A stretch of 64,000 bases of DNA from Anaerolineae bacterium (GCA_027494055.1 JAOSJO010000025.1:453262-517261); one strand, 5' to 3'. Counted from the first letter of the stretch, positions 44,731 to 54,342 are shown. Translations and numbers: made by a program. Notes: a model not told the origin generated them from the sequence alone.

Positions 44731-44842
44731 GCCGTATCCTTTGTGAAACAACCTTGATGAATGGCGGGCGATACTGCGCGCAGGCACGCGACAGCGCCAC
44801 GCAAGCGCCGCGCGCCCCCAACTGGCCCCTTACCGGTGCGGC

Positions 44843-45387
44843 CTAGCCGGCCTGCTCCGGCACAGCCTCGTCGTAGCGGGTGGGGCACTTGAGCATGAGG
44901 TCGGTGGCGTGGAAGACGCCGTCCGCCCCCATGTAGCCGGTGAGGATCGCCTGCGCCTCGTGCTGGAGCAGGTCAGGCATGGGCATCCCTCCACCACCAC
45001 CGGGACGCGCGCCCGGCTGGTGTCGCTCGCCGCAACGTGCAACGCCTGCGCGAGGCCGCCCTCGTCCTCGATCTGTGCGGTGTCATCGCTGATGTGGGCG
45101 ATGGTGAAGTGCAGTTCCATCGGGTCTTCCTGGAACTTGATCGTGTCGCCGAGCACGACGCCGGAGGTCTGAACCGTCTCGCCGACCAGCTCCGGGCGGT
45201 TGACCAGCTCCTCGACGGTGATGAAAAAGCGGCCACTGGTGAGCGTCCCCGCGACCACCAGAATCACCACCGCCGCGAGGATCAGAAGGCCGCCGATGAG
45301 GAATTTCATGTTCAGGCCGCCGCCCTGGGCTACGGGTTCGTGTGCTGACTCTTCTTCGGGGCTATCGGCCCAGGTGATGTCTGCCAT
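44843..45387 (-). CDS. ccmE: Heme chaperone CcmE, CxxxY type (one frameshift)
   Basis: About 181 residues. One helix (FLIGGLLILAAVVILVVAG), then an OB-fold with YVxTxxEL-like FFITVEELVNRPELVGETVQTSGVV, and after a missing G near 44985 the segment EGMPMPDLLQHEAQAILTGYMGADGVFHATDLMLKCPTRYDE. In most CcmE the heme-binding residue is the His of HxxxY; here it is the Cys of CPTRY, as in the CxxxY-type CcmE of archaea, Desulfovibrio and others. First gene of the cluster. Confidence 0.9.
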
Positions 45388-45575
45388 GCCGCACTCCTTG
45401 AAACAACCCTACACTGCCACACGTGCGCCGCGCTCGCGCCGAATCCTATATGAGCGATTCTACCCACAAGGGAGGCATTTTCCAAGCGCAGCAATCACGC
45501 TATTCAGATGATATTAGTCACCATTGCCTTACACTCCGGCAACAGACGGTGGGCGCGCGCTGTGTCAGATCGGTA

Positions 45576-45595
45576 ACAGCCTGTCCCCAGGCTGT
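45576..45595. repeat. Inverted repeat in the spacer before the macroglobulin gene
   Basis: ACAGCCTG-TCCC-CAGGCTGT, a perfect 8-bp dyad flanked by two copies of GTAACAGC. It lies in the 400-bp divergent spacer 45388-45788 between ccmE and the macroglobulin gene and could be an operator. Confidence 0.4.
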
Positions 45596-45716
45596 AACAG
45601 CGCGGCCATGCGCGCGCAACAGCCAGCGGCTACAATCCGCTTTGGATCGCGCGCCGGCAGCGCAGCGCGCCGGCGGCGCGGCGGCACCCGGCATCGTCGA
45701 GCCGCCGCCGTTCCGA

Positions 45717-45722
45717 TGTATA
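45717..45722 (+). promoter_or_regulatory. -10 box for the macroglobulin gene
   Basis: Consensus TATAAT preceded directly by TG, 66 nt before the ATG at 45789; no clear -35. Another TACAAT lies near 45634. Confidence 0.45.
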
Positions 45723-45788
45723 ATCAGCGCACCCGACCACCATGCAATCGAACCACCGCGAGGTTCTGTCACGATAGCGAGGAGCACT

Positions 45789-48700
45789 ATGTACCGCAGA
45801 CTGCTGGTTTTGACCCTGATGACCGTTGTACTCGCCGTTATGCTCGCCGGCGGGCTGGCCGCCGCACAAGACGACGCGCTGCCGCCCCACGTGATCGACG
45901 TGTGGCCGCTGCCCGGCGTCGAACTCGCCGGCGACGAGACGCTGACGATCACGTTCGACCAGCCGATGGAGGCGGTGAGCGTCGAGGCAGCGCTGACCTT
46001 CAGCCCGGCGCTGGAGGGCGCAGTCGCCTGGCCTGACGCGCGCACGCTGGCGTTCACGCCCGCCGAGGGCTGGCCGACAGCCAACACATACACTGTCACC
46101 ATCGGGACGGGCGCGACCGCTGCCAGCGGCCTGAGCCTGGAAGACGCCTACGCGTTCGAGGCGAAGACCATCGGCCCGCTGGAGGTCGGCGAGATCGCGC
46201 CGGCAGACGGCGCGGAGGGCGTCAACGCCGACGCGCGCATCGTGGTGAGCTTCAACCGGCCCGTGGTGCCGCTCGTCTCCACCGCCGAGATGGCGGACCT
46301 GCCCGCGCCGATCACCATCGAGCCGCCCGCCGAGGGCAAGGGCGAGTGGCTCAACACGTCGCTCTACACCTTCACCCCGGCGGAGCCGCTGCAGGGCGGC
46401 GCGACGTACACCGTCACCGTGCCCGCCGGGCTGACGAGCGTGGACGGCGCGGTGCTCGAAGCGGGCTACAGTTGGTCGTTCCGCACCCTTCCGCCGCAAA
46501 TCCTCAGCATCGAGCCGCCCCCCGGCAGCGAGGGCGTGCTGCTCGACGCGGCGGTTGTCGTCACCTTCAGCCAGTCGATGGACGCTGCCAGCACCGAGGC
46601 GGCCTTTTTCGCTGCTTTTACGAGGGCCAGCCCGTCGAGGGCGCGTTTGGCTGGAACGACGACAACACCCAGTTCACGTTTACCCCCTGGCGCAGTTGAA
46701 CCTCGAAAGCACCTACGTCGTCAACATCGCGCCCACCGCGCTCAGCGCAGCCGGCGAGGCGGCGCTGCTGGAGGGCCAGTCGGCGAGCTTCGCCACCGTG
46801 CCCATGCCTGGCGTGCGGGAGACCATGCCGGTGAATGGGACCGTCGGCGTCCCGCTGTGGCAGACAGACACCCAGATCCAGTTCCGCTCGCCGATGAACA
46901 CCAATACCTTCGAAGGCCGGATCGCCATCGACCCGGAGCCGGAGCAGTGGACCCCCTACACCGACGAAGGGGGCATGTGGCTGACGCTGATCTTCAACAA
47001 GAAGGCGAACACCACCTACACCATCACCCTCCAGGCCGGCATGGAGGACATCTACGGCAACGCCATCCCGACCGACTACATCTTCAGCTACACCACCGCC
47101 GGCATCGAGACGAACGCGGAACTGCTCCGGCCCAGCCAGCTCGTGACAACCGGGGCCTACCGCGAGGACACGCGCATCCCGATCATCGTGAGCGGCGCGC
47201 CCACGGTGGATTTCGCGCTGCACCGTCTCGACCTCGCCAACTTGCAGGATGCGGTGAGCGGAGGCTATTGAGCAACACCCTGCCGTGGTACATCGCCAGC
47301 CGCGAGAACCTGGTGCGCGAGTGGACCGCGTCCTTTGACTCCGGCGGCGAGGACCGCGCCCTCCGTGATGTGCTGCTCGCCTCCGAAACGGGCGGGGAGT
47401 TGCCCAAGGGCCTGTACTACCTGGTGTCGCGCTTCCCCGCCAACGAGAGCGGCAACCTGAGCCAGACGGCCCTGGTCGTCGCGGACGCCAACCTCACCGT
47501 CATGCGCGCGCACGACGAGACGCTCGTCTGGCTGACCGACATGGTGAGCGCCGCGCCGGTTGAGGGCGCGACGGTGACGATCTATCACCGGGACGAGGCC
47601 ATCGCGCGCGGCGCGAGCGACGCCGACGGCATCTTCCGCGCGCCGGTGCAGCTCCCGCGCGACGATGCGTTCATCACCATCATCGCCGAGAGCGATGACC
47701 ACTACGGCGTGTGGATCAGCGGGTACCAGCCGCAGCCCCCGACCACGGAAGCCTACCTCTACACCGACCGGCCCATCTACCGCCCCGGCGATACCGTCTA
47801 CTTCCGGGGCGTGGCGCGCGACAAGGACGACATGGACTTCAGCGTGCCCAACGTGCGCACGCTGCGCGTGACGGCCGGCTCGTTCTGGAGCGATGAAACC
47901 TTCTTCACGGGGGACGTCGAACTTACCACGTTCGGCACCTTCAGCGGCGAGTTTGTGCTGCCGGAGGAGGCAACCGTCGGCGACGGCTTCCTCCGCATCG
48001 AGAGCGAGGCCGACGACACGGGCTACCCGGCGGGCATCGAGTTCACCGTCGCCGAGTACCGCGTGCCGGAGTTCGAGGTCGCGGTGACGGCGCAGCAGGA
48101 CGACCTCTTCCAGGGCGACACGCTCAGCGCCATCGCCGAGGCGTCGTACTACTTCGGCGGCGCGGTCAGCGATGCGGCGCTCAATTGGGCCGCCTACGGC
48201 GAGCCGACCGCGTTCAACTACACCGGTCCGGGCGCCTACCACTTCGGCGACGACACCTGGCGCTACACCTGGGTGGACGTTGGCAGGGGCGACGGCGCGA
48301 CGGACACGGATGGCCGGTTCCTCATCTCGACCGACAACACCACGCCCGACACGTCGAACCCGCTCCGCGTCACCGTGGAAGCCACCGTCACCGACGAGAG
48401 CCAGCAGGCCATCAGCGGGCGCACGACGCTCACGCTGCACCCGGCGGACGTCTACATCGGGATACGCGCGAGCCGCTTCTTCGGCCAGGCCGGGGAGCCG
48501 CTCAACGTCGCGCTGATCGCCGTGGACGCGGCGAGCGCGCCGCTGCCGGGCCAGCGCATCGACCTGACCATCGAGGAAATCCGCTGGACGCGCGTGCCCA
48601 TCGAGGGCGAGTTCGGGCGCTACAACTGGGAAGAGGAAGTGATCGAGGTCGAGACCGCGCAGATCACGGCCGGCGACGACGGGACCGCCAGCTACGCCTT

Positions 48701-51614
48701 CACCCCGGAGCGCGGCGGCGTCTTCCGCGTGCGCGCGACCGCGATGGACGATAAAGAACGCACCAGCAGCAGCGCGCAACGCTTCTGGGTGTTCGGCGGC
48801 GGCCCGGTGTGGTGGGGCGCGCCCTTCTCGGAAGAGTACATCACGCTGAACGCCGACAAGGACAGCTACGTCCCCGGCGAGACCGCGCAGGTGCTCGTGC
48901 AACTCCCCTTCCAGGGCCGCTCGACGGTACTCATGACCACCGAGCGCGTGAACGTGATGACCACCGAAGTCATCGAGGTGGAGGGGTCAACCCTGGTCTA
49001 TGAAGTGCCCATCACCACCGACTCCGCGCCGACCCTCCATGTGAGCGCGGTCGTCATCAAGGGCATCGACGACGAATCCGTTGCGCCCGGCTACCGCCAG
49101 GGGCGCGTGTACCTGAACATCGAGCCAGTGAACCGGCGGCTTACCGTCACGGTCACGCCTTCGGTCACGCGGGCGCAGCCGCGCGAGGAGGTCACGTTCG
49201 ATGTGACCGTCACCGACGCCGCCGGCGCGCCGGCAGTGGCCGAGGTCGGCCTGGCGCTGGTGGATAAGGCCATCCTGGCGCTGCGCGAACCCAACAGCGT
49301 CACCCTCGAAGAGGGGTTTTACCACTACCAGGGCAACTACGTCGATACCGTGGTGTCCGTGTACGGGCTGCTCGACCGCTTTACCATGATGGCAGCCGAC
49401 GGTAGGGGCGGCGGCGGCGGTGGTGGCGGCGGCCCCGAGATGCCTCTCGTCCGCGAGGACTTCGAACAGACGCCGCTCTGGGTGCCGCATGTGGTGACCG
49501 GCGAGGACGGACGCGCGTCGGTCTCGGTGACGCTGCCCGACAACCTGACGACCTGGCACCTCGACGCACGCGGCGTCACGCTCGACACCGACGTCGGCCA
49601 GACCACAACCGAGGTGGTTGCGACGCTGCCGCTGCTCGTGCGCCCGGTCGCGCCGCGCTTCTTCGTCGTCGGCGACCGCGTGCAGCTTGCCGCCGTCATC
49701 AACAACAACTCAGACAGCGACCAGACCGTCGAGGCCCGGCTCGACGCGGCGGGCGTGGTGCTCGAAGGCGCGGCGGCGCAGACTGTGACCGTCGAGGCCG
49801 GGCAGCGCGCGCGCGTCGAGTGGGACGCGGTCGTGCAGGACGTGGACTACGTGGATCTGACCTTCTACGCGGTCGGTGGGGAGTACCAGGACGCTGCAAA
49901 GCCCATGCTCGCGACCGGGCCGGACGGCACGATCCCGGTGTACCGCTATACCGCGCCCGACACGGTCGGGACCGGCGGCGTGCTCCGCGAGGAAGGCGCG
50001 CGCACCGAGGCGGTGAGCCTGCCGCCGCGCCTCGACGCTGATCAGGGCGCGCTCACCGTGCGCCTGGACCCGTCGCTTGCGGTCACGGCAACCGATGCGT
50101 TCGACTACCTGCTGAACTACCCGCACCAGTGCATCGAACAGACCGTGAGCCGGTTCCTGCCGAACGCGGTGACCTACCGCGCGCTGCGCACGCTGGACAT
50201 CACGGACCCGGCGCTTGAGGCCGGCCTGGCGAGTGCGCTCGGCGACGGCCTGGCGAAGCTCACCCAGGCGCAGAACGCCGACGGCGGCTGGGGGTGGTTC
50301 TCCGGCATGGCGAGCGACCCGCTGGTCACCGCCTACGCAGCGCTCGGCCTGATCGAAGCGCGCGACGCCGGCTTCGCCATCGACGCGGCGATGCTCGACC
50401 GCGCGGTCAACTTCGTGCAGACGCAGCGCGTCACGCCGAGGGTTGAGACGCCCGACTGGCAGCTCAACCGGCAGGCGTTCTTCCTATACGTGCTTGCAAG
50501 GGAGGGCATCGGCACCGCCAACGATTACGCCACGCTCATGGAACAGCGCCTGCGCATCTCCTACGCGGGGCGCGCGTACCTGCTCATGGCCTTTGACGCG
50601 CTGTTCCCCGGCAACATGGCTATCGACCTGCTCGCCAGCGATCTGACCACCGCCGCCCGGCTCTCCGCCACCGGCGCGCACTGGGAAGAGGAATACACCG
50701 ACTGGTGGAACTGGGGCAGCGACACGCGCACCACCGCGCTCGTGCTCAGCGCGCTGACGCGCGCGACGCCGGAGAGCGATCTGCTGCCCAACGCGGTGCG
50801 CTGGCTGATGGTCGCGCGCCAGGGCGACCACTGGACGACCACGCAGGAGACCGCCTGGGCGGTGATCGCCTTCACCGACTGGATGGCGCTCACCGGCGAA
50901 CTCCAGGGGAACTACGACTACAGCGCGAGCCTCAACCGCGAGGCGCTGGCCGAGGGGTCGGTCACGCCGGCGACGGTGCGTGAGGGCCAGGTGCTCCACG
51001 TGGCGGTGAGCGACCTGCTGCGCGACGAGGCAAACCGGCTCGTCGTGGCGCGCGGCGCGGGCGAGGGCAACCTCTACTACACCGCGCACCTGGAACTGCG
51101 CCTGCCCGCTTCGGAGGTCAGCGCGCTCAGTCGGGGCATCAGCGTGCAGCGCGAGTACTTCCTCGCTGGCGAGGAAGGCGAGGACGCAACGCCGGTCACG
51201 GGCGCGCAGCTTGGCGACACGATCACCGTGCGTCTGACGCTCACGCTGCCGGAGGATGTGTTCTACTTCGTGCTGGAGGACCCGATCCCCGCCGGCGTCG
51301 AGGCCGTCGATACCGGGCTGCTGACCACCAGCAGCCTGGCCGAAGAGCCGTCGATCCAGCGCGAGATCGAGGAAGACCCGTACTGGTACTGGGGCTGGTG
51401 GTGGTTCGACCGGACCGAGATGCGCGACGAGCAGGTGAACCTCTACGCCGACTTCCTGCCGCGCGGCACCTACGTGTACACGTACCAGGTGCGCGCCAGC
51501 GTCGCCGGTGCGTTCCAGACGCTGCCCGCGCACGCCTACGCCTTCTACTTCCCGGAGGTGTTCGGGCGCAGCGACGGCGCGCTCTTCACGGTCGAGCCAG
51601 CGCCGGTGGAGTGA
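45789..51614 (+). CDS. Bacterial alpha-2-macroglobulin with thioester (two compensating frameshifts)
   Basis: About 1940 residues. A signal peptide (VLTLMTVVLAVMLAGGLAAAQ, no lipobox) leads to Ig-like (big_5) and macroglobulin domains; MG motifs AYLYTDRPIYRPGDTVYFRG and SYVPGETAQVLVQLPF are clear. A Gly run (nine Gly, near 49420) precedes the A2M domain LPDNLTTWHLDARGVTLDT. The thioester motif CIEQ is at 50130-50141 in NYPHQCIEQTVSRFLP, followed by the alpha-alpha toroid (GGWGWF, TTALVLSAL) and the receptor-binding-like domain. Such proteins trap proteases in the periplasm or at the surface. Frame changes near 46605 and 47268 restore each other. AGGAG sits 4 nt before the ATG. No pbpC neighbour. 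Confidence 0.93.
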   Translation: MYRRLLVLTLMTVVLAVMLAGGLAAAQDDALPPHVIDVWPLPGVELAGDETLTITFDQPMEAVSVEAALTFSPALEGAVAWPDARTLAFTPAEGWPTANTYTVTIGTGATAASGLSLEDAYAFEAKTIGPLEVGEIAPADGAEGVNADARIVVSFNRPVVPLVSTAEMADLPAPITIEPPAEGKGEWLNTSLYTFTPAEPLQGGATYTVTVPAGLTSVDGAVLEAGYSWSFRTLPPQILSIEPPPGSEGVLLDAAVVVTFSQSMDAASTEAAFFAAFTRASPSRARLAGTTTTPSSRLPPGAVEPRKHLRRQHRAHRAQRSRRGGAAGGPVGELRHRAHAWRAGDHAGEWDRRRPAVADRHPDPVPLADEHQYLRRPDRHRPGAGAVDPLHRRRGHVADADLQQEGEHHLHHHPPGRHGGHLRQRHPDRLHLQLHHRRHRDERGTAPAQPARDNRGLPRGHAHPDHRERRAHGGFRAAPSRPRQLAGCGERRLLSNTLPWYIASRENLVREWTASFDSGGEDRALRDVLLASETGGELPKGLYYLVSRFPANESGNLSQTALVVADANLTVMRAHDETLVWLTDMVSAAPVEGATVTIYHRDEAIARGASDADGIFRAPVQLPRDDAFITIIAESDDHYGVWISGYQPQPPTTEAYLYTDRPIYRPGDTVYFRGVARDKDDMDFSVPNVRTLRVTAGSFWSDETFFTGDVELTTFGTFSGEFVLPEEATVGDGFLRIESEADDTGYPAGIEFTVAEYRVPEFEVAVTAQQDDLFQGDTLSAIAEASYYFGGAVSDAALNWAAYGEPTAFNYTGPGAYHFGDDTWRYTWVDVGRGDGATDTDGRFLISTDNTTPDTSNPLRVTVEATVTDESQQAISGRTTLTLHPADVYIGIRASRFFGQAGEPLNVALIAVDAASAPLPGQRIDLTIEEIRWTRVPIEGEFGRYNWEEEVIEVETAQITAGDDGTASYAFTPERGGVFRVRATAMDDKERTSSSAQRFWVFGGGPVWWGAPFSEEYITLNADKDSYVPGETAQVLVQLPFQGRSTVLMTTERVNVMTTEVIEVEGSTLVYEVPITTDSAPTLHVSAVVIKGIDDESVAPGYRQGRVYLNIEPVNRRLTVTVTPSVTRAQPREEVTFDVTVTDAAGAPAVAEVGLALVDKAILALREPNSVTLEEGFYHYQGNYVDTVVSVYGLLDRFTMMAADGRGGGGGGGGGPEMPLVREDFEQTPLWVPHVVTGEDGRASVSVTLPDNLTTWHLDARGVTLDTDVGQTTTEVVATLPLLVRPVAPRFFVVGDRVQLAAVINNNSDSDQTVEARLDAAGVVLEGAAAQTVTVEAGQRARVEWDAVVQDVDYVDLTFYAVGGEYQDAAKPMLATGPDGTIPVYRYTAPDTVGTGGVLREEGARTEAVSLPPRLDADQGALTVRLDPSLAVTATDAFDYLLNYPHQCIEQTVSRFLPNAVTYRALRTLDITDPALEAGLASALGDGLAKLTQAQNADGGWGWFSGMASDPLVTAYAALGLIEARDAGFAIDAAMLDRAVNFVQTQRVTPRVETPDWQLNRQAFFLYVLAREGIGTANDYATLMEQRLRISYAGRAYLLMAFDALFPGNMAIDLLASDLTTAARLSATGAHWEEEYTDWWNWGSDTRTTALVLSALTRATPESDLLPNAVRWLMVARQGDHWTTTQETAWAVIAFTDWMALTGELQGNYDYSASLNREALAEGSVTPATVREGQVLHVAVSDLLRDEANRLVVARGAGEGNLYYTAHLELRLPASEVSALSRGISVQREYFLAGEEGEDATPVTGAQLGDTITVRLTLTLPEDVFYFVLEDPIPAGVEAVDTGLLTTSSLAEEPSIQREIEEDPYWYWGWWWFDRTEMRDEQVNLYADFLPRGTYVYTYQVRASVAGAFQTLPAHAYAFYFPEVFGRSDGALFTVEPAPVE

Positions 51615-51638
51615 GCCGTTCCCGATAGGACAAGGGTA

Positions 51639-51668
51639 GGGGCACGGCATGCCGTGCCCCTGCTTTTT
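51639..51668 (+). terminator. Rho-independent terminator after the macroglobulin gene
   Basis: Ten-base-pair stem GGGGCACGGC / GCCGTGCCCC with a two-base centre, followed by TGCTTTTT, abutting the convergent pirin gene. Confidence 0.85.
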
Positions 51669-52438
51669 CATAGGAAGGCGGGCAGGTAGAAGCTGAGGAA
51701 GTGCAGGCCGGCGTCCGGCGCGGCGGAGAGCGTCGCCGCCTCCGCGCCGGGCCGCGCCAGGATCACGTCATACTGGCCGAGCGTCACCACATCCCCGTTG
51801 TGGCGCGCCGTGCCCGCGCCGTCGGTGACGTAGAGGAACAGGTCCTCGCCGGGGCGCGGCGGTTCGAACGCGGTCGCGCCGCCGGGGTCGATGGCCGTCG
51901 CCGTCAGCCGCGCCGCGACGTGGTCATCCATCGGCGAGCCGTCCCCGATAAGGCGATGCACGGTTGCGTCGCCGGCGCGCTGCGCGGGCAGCGCCTCGCG
52001 GCGCAGTTGCTGGTAGTGCGGCGGCAGCGCACGATGCTCCGGCTCCACCGCGAACCAGATCTGGATCACGCGCACCGGCTCGTCGCGCAGGTTCAGCTCC
52101 TGGTGCTCGATCCACTCACCGGAGAACATACGCTGTAGCTCCCCCGGCCCGATGTCGCCCTTGCCGCCGGTCGTGTCCTCGTGCGAGAGCGTGCCCTCCA
52201 GCACCCAGGTGTATATCTCCAGGCCGCGGTGCGGGTGCCACGGGAACCCGCTTTGCGGCGCGATCCGGGTCATGTGCGCGGTGAGCATCCCGCTCAGGTA
52301 GCGCAGCGGACTCCACCCGCCCACCGCGAAGTGCGAATGGAGCCAGTGCACGGGATGCACCAGCGGGAACGTCGTTGCCGCGAAGTGCTGGAAGTCGGCG
52401 GGGCGCGCGAAACCGGGGTCGATGTGTGTCATCTGCAT
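51668..52438 (-). CDS. Pirin family protein
   Basis: 256 residues, double cupin. The N-terminal metal cupin shows HWLHSHFAVGGWSPL, GFPWHPHRGLEIYTWVLEG (HPHRGxE) and HEDTTGGKGDIGPGELQRM; the C-terminal part has the pirin_C pattern with TDGAGTARHNGDVVTLGQYD. Some pirins act as quercetinases or redox-linked regulators; the role here is open. ATG at 52438 has GGGGA about 6 nt upstream, which is better than an earlier start at 52498. Confidence 0.93.
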   Translation of the reverse strand: MQMTHIDPGFARPADFQHFAATTFPLVHPVHWLHSHFAVGGWSPLRYLSGMLTAHMTRIAPQSGFPWHPHRGLEIYTWVLEGTLSHEDTTGGKGDIGPGELQRMFSGEWIEHQELNLRDEPVRVIQIWFAVEPEHRALPPHYQQLRREALPAQRAGDATVHRLIGDGSPMDDHVAARLTATAIDPGGATAFEPPRPGEDLFLYVTDGAGTARHNGDVVTLGQYDVILARPGAEAATLSAAPDAGLHFLSFYLPAFL

Positions 52439-52464
52439 GGCAATCCCCTGTGTCGATATGCTGC

Positions 52465-52490
52465 CAGGGGTCAGCGTGCACTGACCCCTG
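52465..52490. repeat. Hairpin upstream of the pirin gene
   Basis: Perfect 10-bp inverted repeat CAGGGGTCAG / CTGACCCCTG, 6-nt loop. The rest of the 408-bp gap 52439-52846 has no gene; it contains fragments of dispersed intergenic repeats (CGCGAATAACGCGAATAACG near 52613-52632 and ATCCGTTGAAATCCG near 52719-52733). Confidence 0.5.
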
Positions 52491-52846
52491 AAAATCATAC
52501 CTCAATTGTCGCAAAACCCACCTCGCGCCGCCAACGCCACCGCAACACGAATGCACTTCACAGGGGAGAGCGGCCCCGCCATCAACTGCGCAGAGCGCAG
52601 GAAGAATTGAACCGCGAATAACGCGAATAACGCCAATCCAGAAGAAATGACAGGCCCCTCGTCGAGAGGGGCGCGATATAGTCAAGCGGTTGTCTTATAA
52701 GTGTCTGAAATCCGTATTATCCGTTGAAATCCGATGTCACCTGCCGCTTCTGTCATTACCAATAGTCGTCGGGCTACAACATAGCGGATGCCGAGCGGAC
52801 AACGTGAATGGATACTATCCGTGGTTAACATCCGCCGCCGGCGGGG

Positions 52847-53428
52847 CTACCCGCGCAGCCGCCGCACCACCTCGCGGACCGCGACGGCGATGTCCTGGGT
52901 GGTATCGACCTCAATGTAACTGTGCGCGACGGGCTGCTCGCGCACACGCAGCCGCTCGTATACCGACCAGTCGGCGGTGGAGACGCCGTCGGGCGGGATC
53001 GAGGCCGCGCGCTGCGCCAGCCGCGCCTTGATGACCGCCACCGGCGCGGTGGTGCGCACCGTCACGAGCCGGGCGGCGGCGTTCAGCCCCACGCGGCGGA
53101 CCATCTCGCGCCGGCCTTCGCTGAGGTTGGTCGCATCGTAGATCACCCATCGCCCCTCGCGCAGCAGGTCCCAGATCACGGCGTCGGCCACTTCGTAGAC
53201 GACGGCGTTCTCCTGCGGCGCGAATTGCGGGCTGGGGAACAGCGCCGCGCGCACCAGGTCGCTCCCCACCAGCGTGAAGGGGCCGGCCTCGGCGAGCGCG
53301 CGGGCGAACGTGGTCTTGCCCGTGCCGGGCAGGCCGGTCATGACCGCCAGCGCGGGCTGCTCAGCCGGCGGCGTGAGGTCCAGCATGGCGCGGATCAGGG
53401 CGGCTTTCTCTTGCAGCGTGCGCGTCAT
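52847..53428 (-). CDS. AAA_33-type P-loop kinase
   Basis: 193 residues. Walker A MTGLPGTGKTTFARALAE (about residues 30-46), SDLVRAALF, a Walker-B-like WVIYDATNLSEGRREMVRR and an Arg-rich lid ARLAQRAASIPPDGVSTADWSVYERLR. This is the zeta-toxin/polynucleotide-kinase-like AAA_33 family that phosphorylates small molecules or nucleic acid ends; DATN is its hallmark. No antitoxin is adjacent. The ATG at 53428 has no ribosome site and lies six nt from a consensus -10 box, which suggests a leaderless message. Confidence 0.82.
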   Translation of the reverse strand: MTRTLQEKAALIRAMLDLTPPAEQPALAVMTGLPGTGKTTFARALAEAGPFTLVGSDLVRAALFPSPQFAPQENAVVYEVADAVIWDLLREGRWVIYDATNLSEGRREMVRRVGLNAAARLVTVRTTAPVAVIKARLAQRAASIPPDGVSTADWSVYERLRVREQPVAHSYIEVDTTQDIAVAVREVVRRLRG

Positions 53429-53434
53429 GCTATG

Positions 53435-53440
53435 ATTATA
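53435..53440 (-). promoter_or_regulatory. Consensus -10 six nt from the kinase start (leaderless candidate)
   Basis: TATAAT on the minus strand is separated from the ATG at 53428 by six bases. No matching -35 at 16-18 nt was seen. Confidence 0.5.
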
Positions 53441-53529
53441 CCGACTCACCGCGCGCAACCGCCCGGCAATTCGCCATATTCGCGCTACACTTGGGGAAAT
53501 CAGGGACGAAAGCAAGGGGTGCAGCGACA

Positions 53530-54342
53530 ATGACAGACGCCGCACGACGGGCTGACCAAAACGCCAACGCGCCGCTGACGCGCGAGGCGCTCGCCGATGT
53601 GATCGATCTGGCGCTATGGGCCGGGCAACTTCTCCTGCAACACGGCGCGGAGGCCGAGCGCGTCGAGGAGACGCTGCACTACATGGCGACCGGCCTGGGC
53701 TGCGAGTGGATCGACGTGCTGGTCTCGCCCAACGTGATCCTGGTGACCACCAGCAGCGGTGTCGAGTTCCGCACGAAAGTGCGCCGCGTGCCGACGCTGG
53801 GCGTGGACATGACCAGGGTGTCGGCGGTGAACCGGCTGAGCCGCCGCGTGGTGGCGGGCGAGCTGGACCGGGCCACGGTGCGCGCGGAGTTGGAGCGCAT
53901 CAGCAACCTGAAGCCGCACTACAACCGCTGGCTCGTCGTGCTCGTGGTCGGGATGGCGTGCGCGGCCTTCAGCCGGCTCTTTGGCGCGGATTGGCCCGCC
54001 TTCGCCGTGACGTGGCTCGCCGCGTCGGCGGCGATGTTCGTGCGCCAGGAGCTTGCGCGGCGCGAGTTCAACCCCCTGCTCGTCATCCTGGCGACCGCTT
54101 TCGTGGCTGGGGTATTCGCCAGCACCGCCGGCCTGCCTGGGCTGAGCGCGACGCCCCGGCTCGCGCTTGCGGCCTCGGTGCTCCTGCTGGTGCCGGGCGT
54201 CCCGCTCATCAACGCCGCCGAGGACCTCATCAAGGGCTATCTGGTGATCGGCATCGTGCGCGGCATGGTGGGCATCCTCATCTCATTGTGCATCGCGTTA
54301 GGGCTGCTGCTGGCGATGCGGCTGACGGGGGCGTGGCTGTGA
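53530..54342 (+). CDS. YjjP/ThrE N-terminal-type exporter subunit
   Basis: 270 residues. Cytoplasmic region with LALWAGQLLLQHGAEAERVEETLHYMATGLGC and TTSSGVEFRTKVRRVPTLGVDM, then five helices. This is the ThrE/DUF1212 family; in E. coli YjjP works with YjjB as a succinate exporter, while ThrE of Corynebacterium, with both halves fused, exports threonine. Stop codon overlaps the start of the next gene (GTGA), so the two halves are made together. Confidence 0.88.
   Translation: MTDAARRADQNANAPLTREALADVIDLALWAGQLLLQHGAEAERVEETLHYMATGLGCEWIDVLVSPNVILVTTSSGVEFRTKVRRVPTLGVDMTRVSAVNRLSRRVVAGELDRATVRAELERISNLKPHYNRWLVVLVVGMACAAFSRLFGADWPAFAVTWLAASAAMFVRQELARREFNPLLVILATAFVAGVFASTAGLPGLSATPRLALAASVLLLVPGVPLINAAEDLIKGYLVIGIVRGMVGILISLCIALGLLLAMRLTGAWL

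Noticed and set aside
41979..44757. Long plus-strand open frames opposite ccmF/ccmH
   Set aside because: Antisense shadows in GC-rich DNA; the minus strand encodes well-conserved Ccm proteins.
47265..48902. 545-codon minus-strand open frame inside the macroglobulin gene
   Set aside because: The plus-strand frame has MG domains and the thioester; the antisense product is Arg/Val/Asp-rich without motifs.
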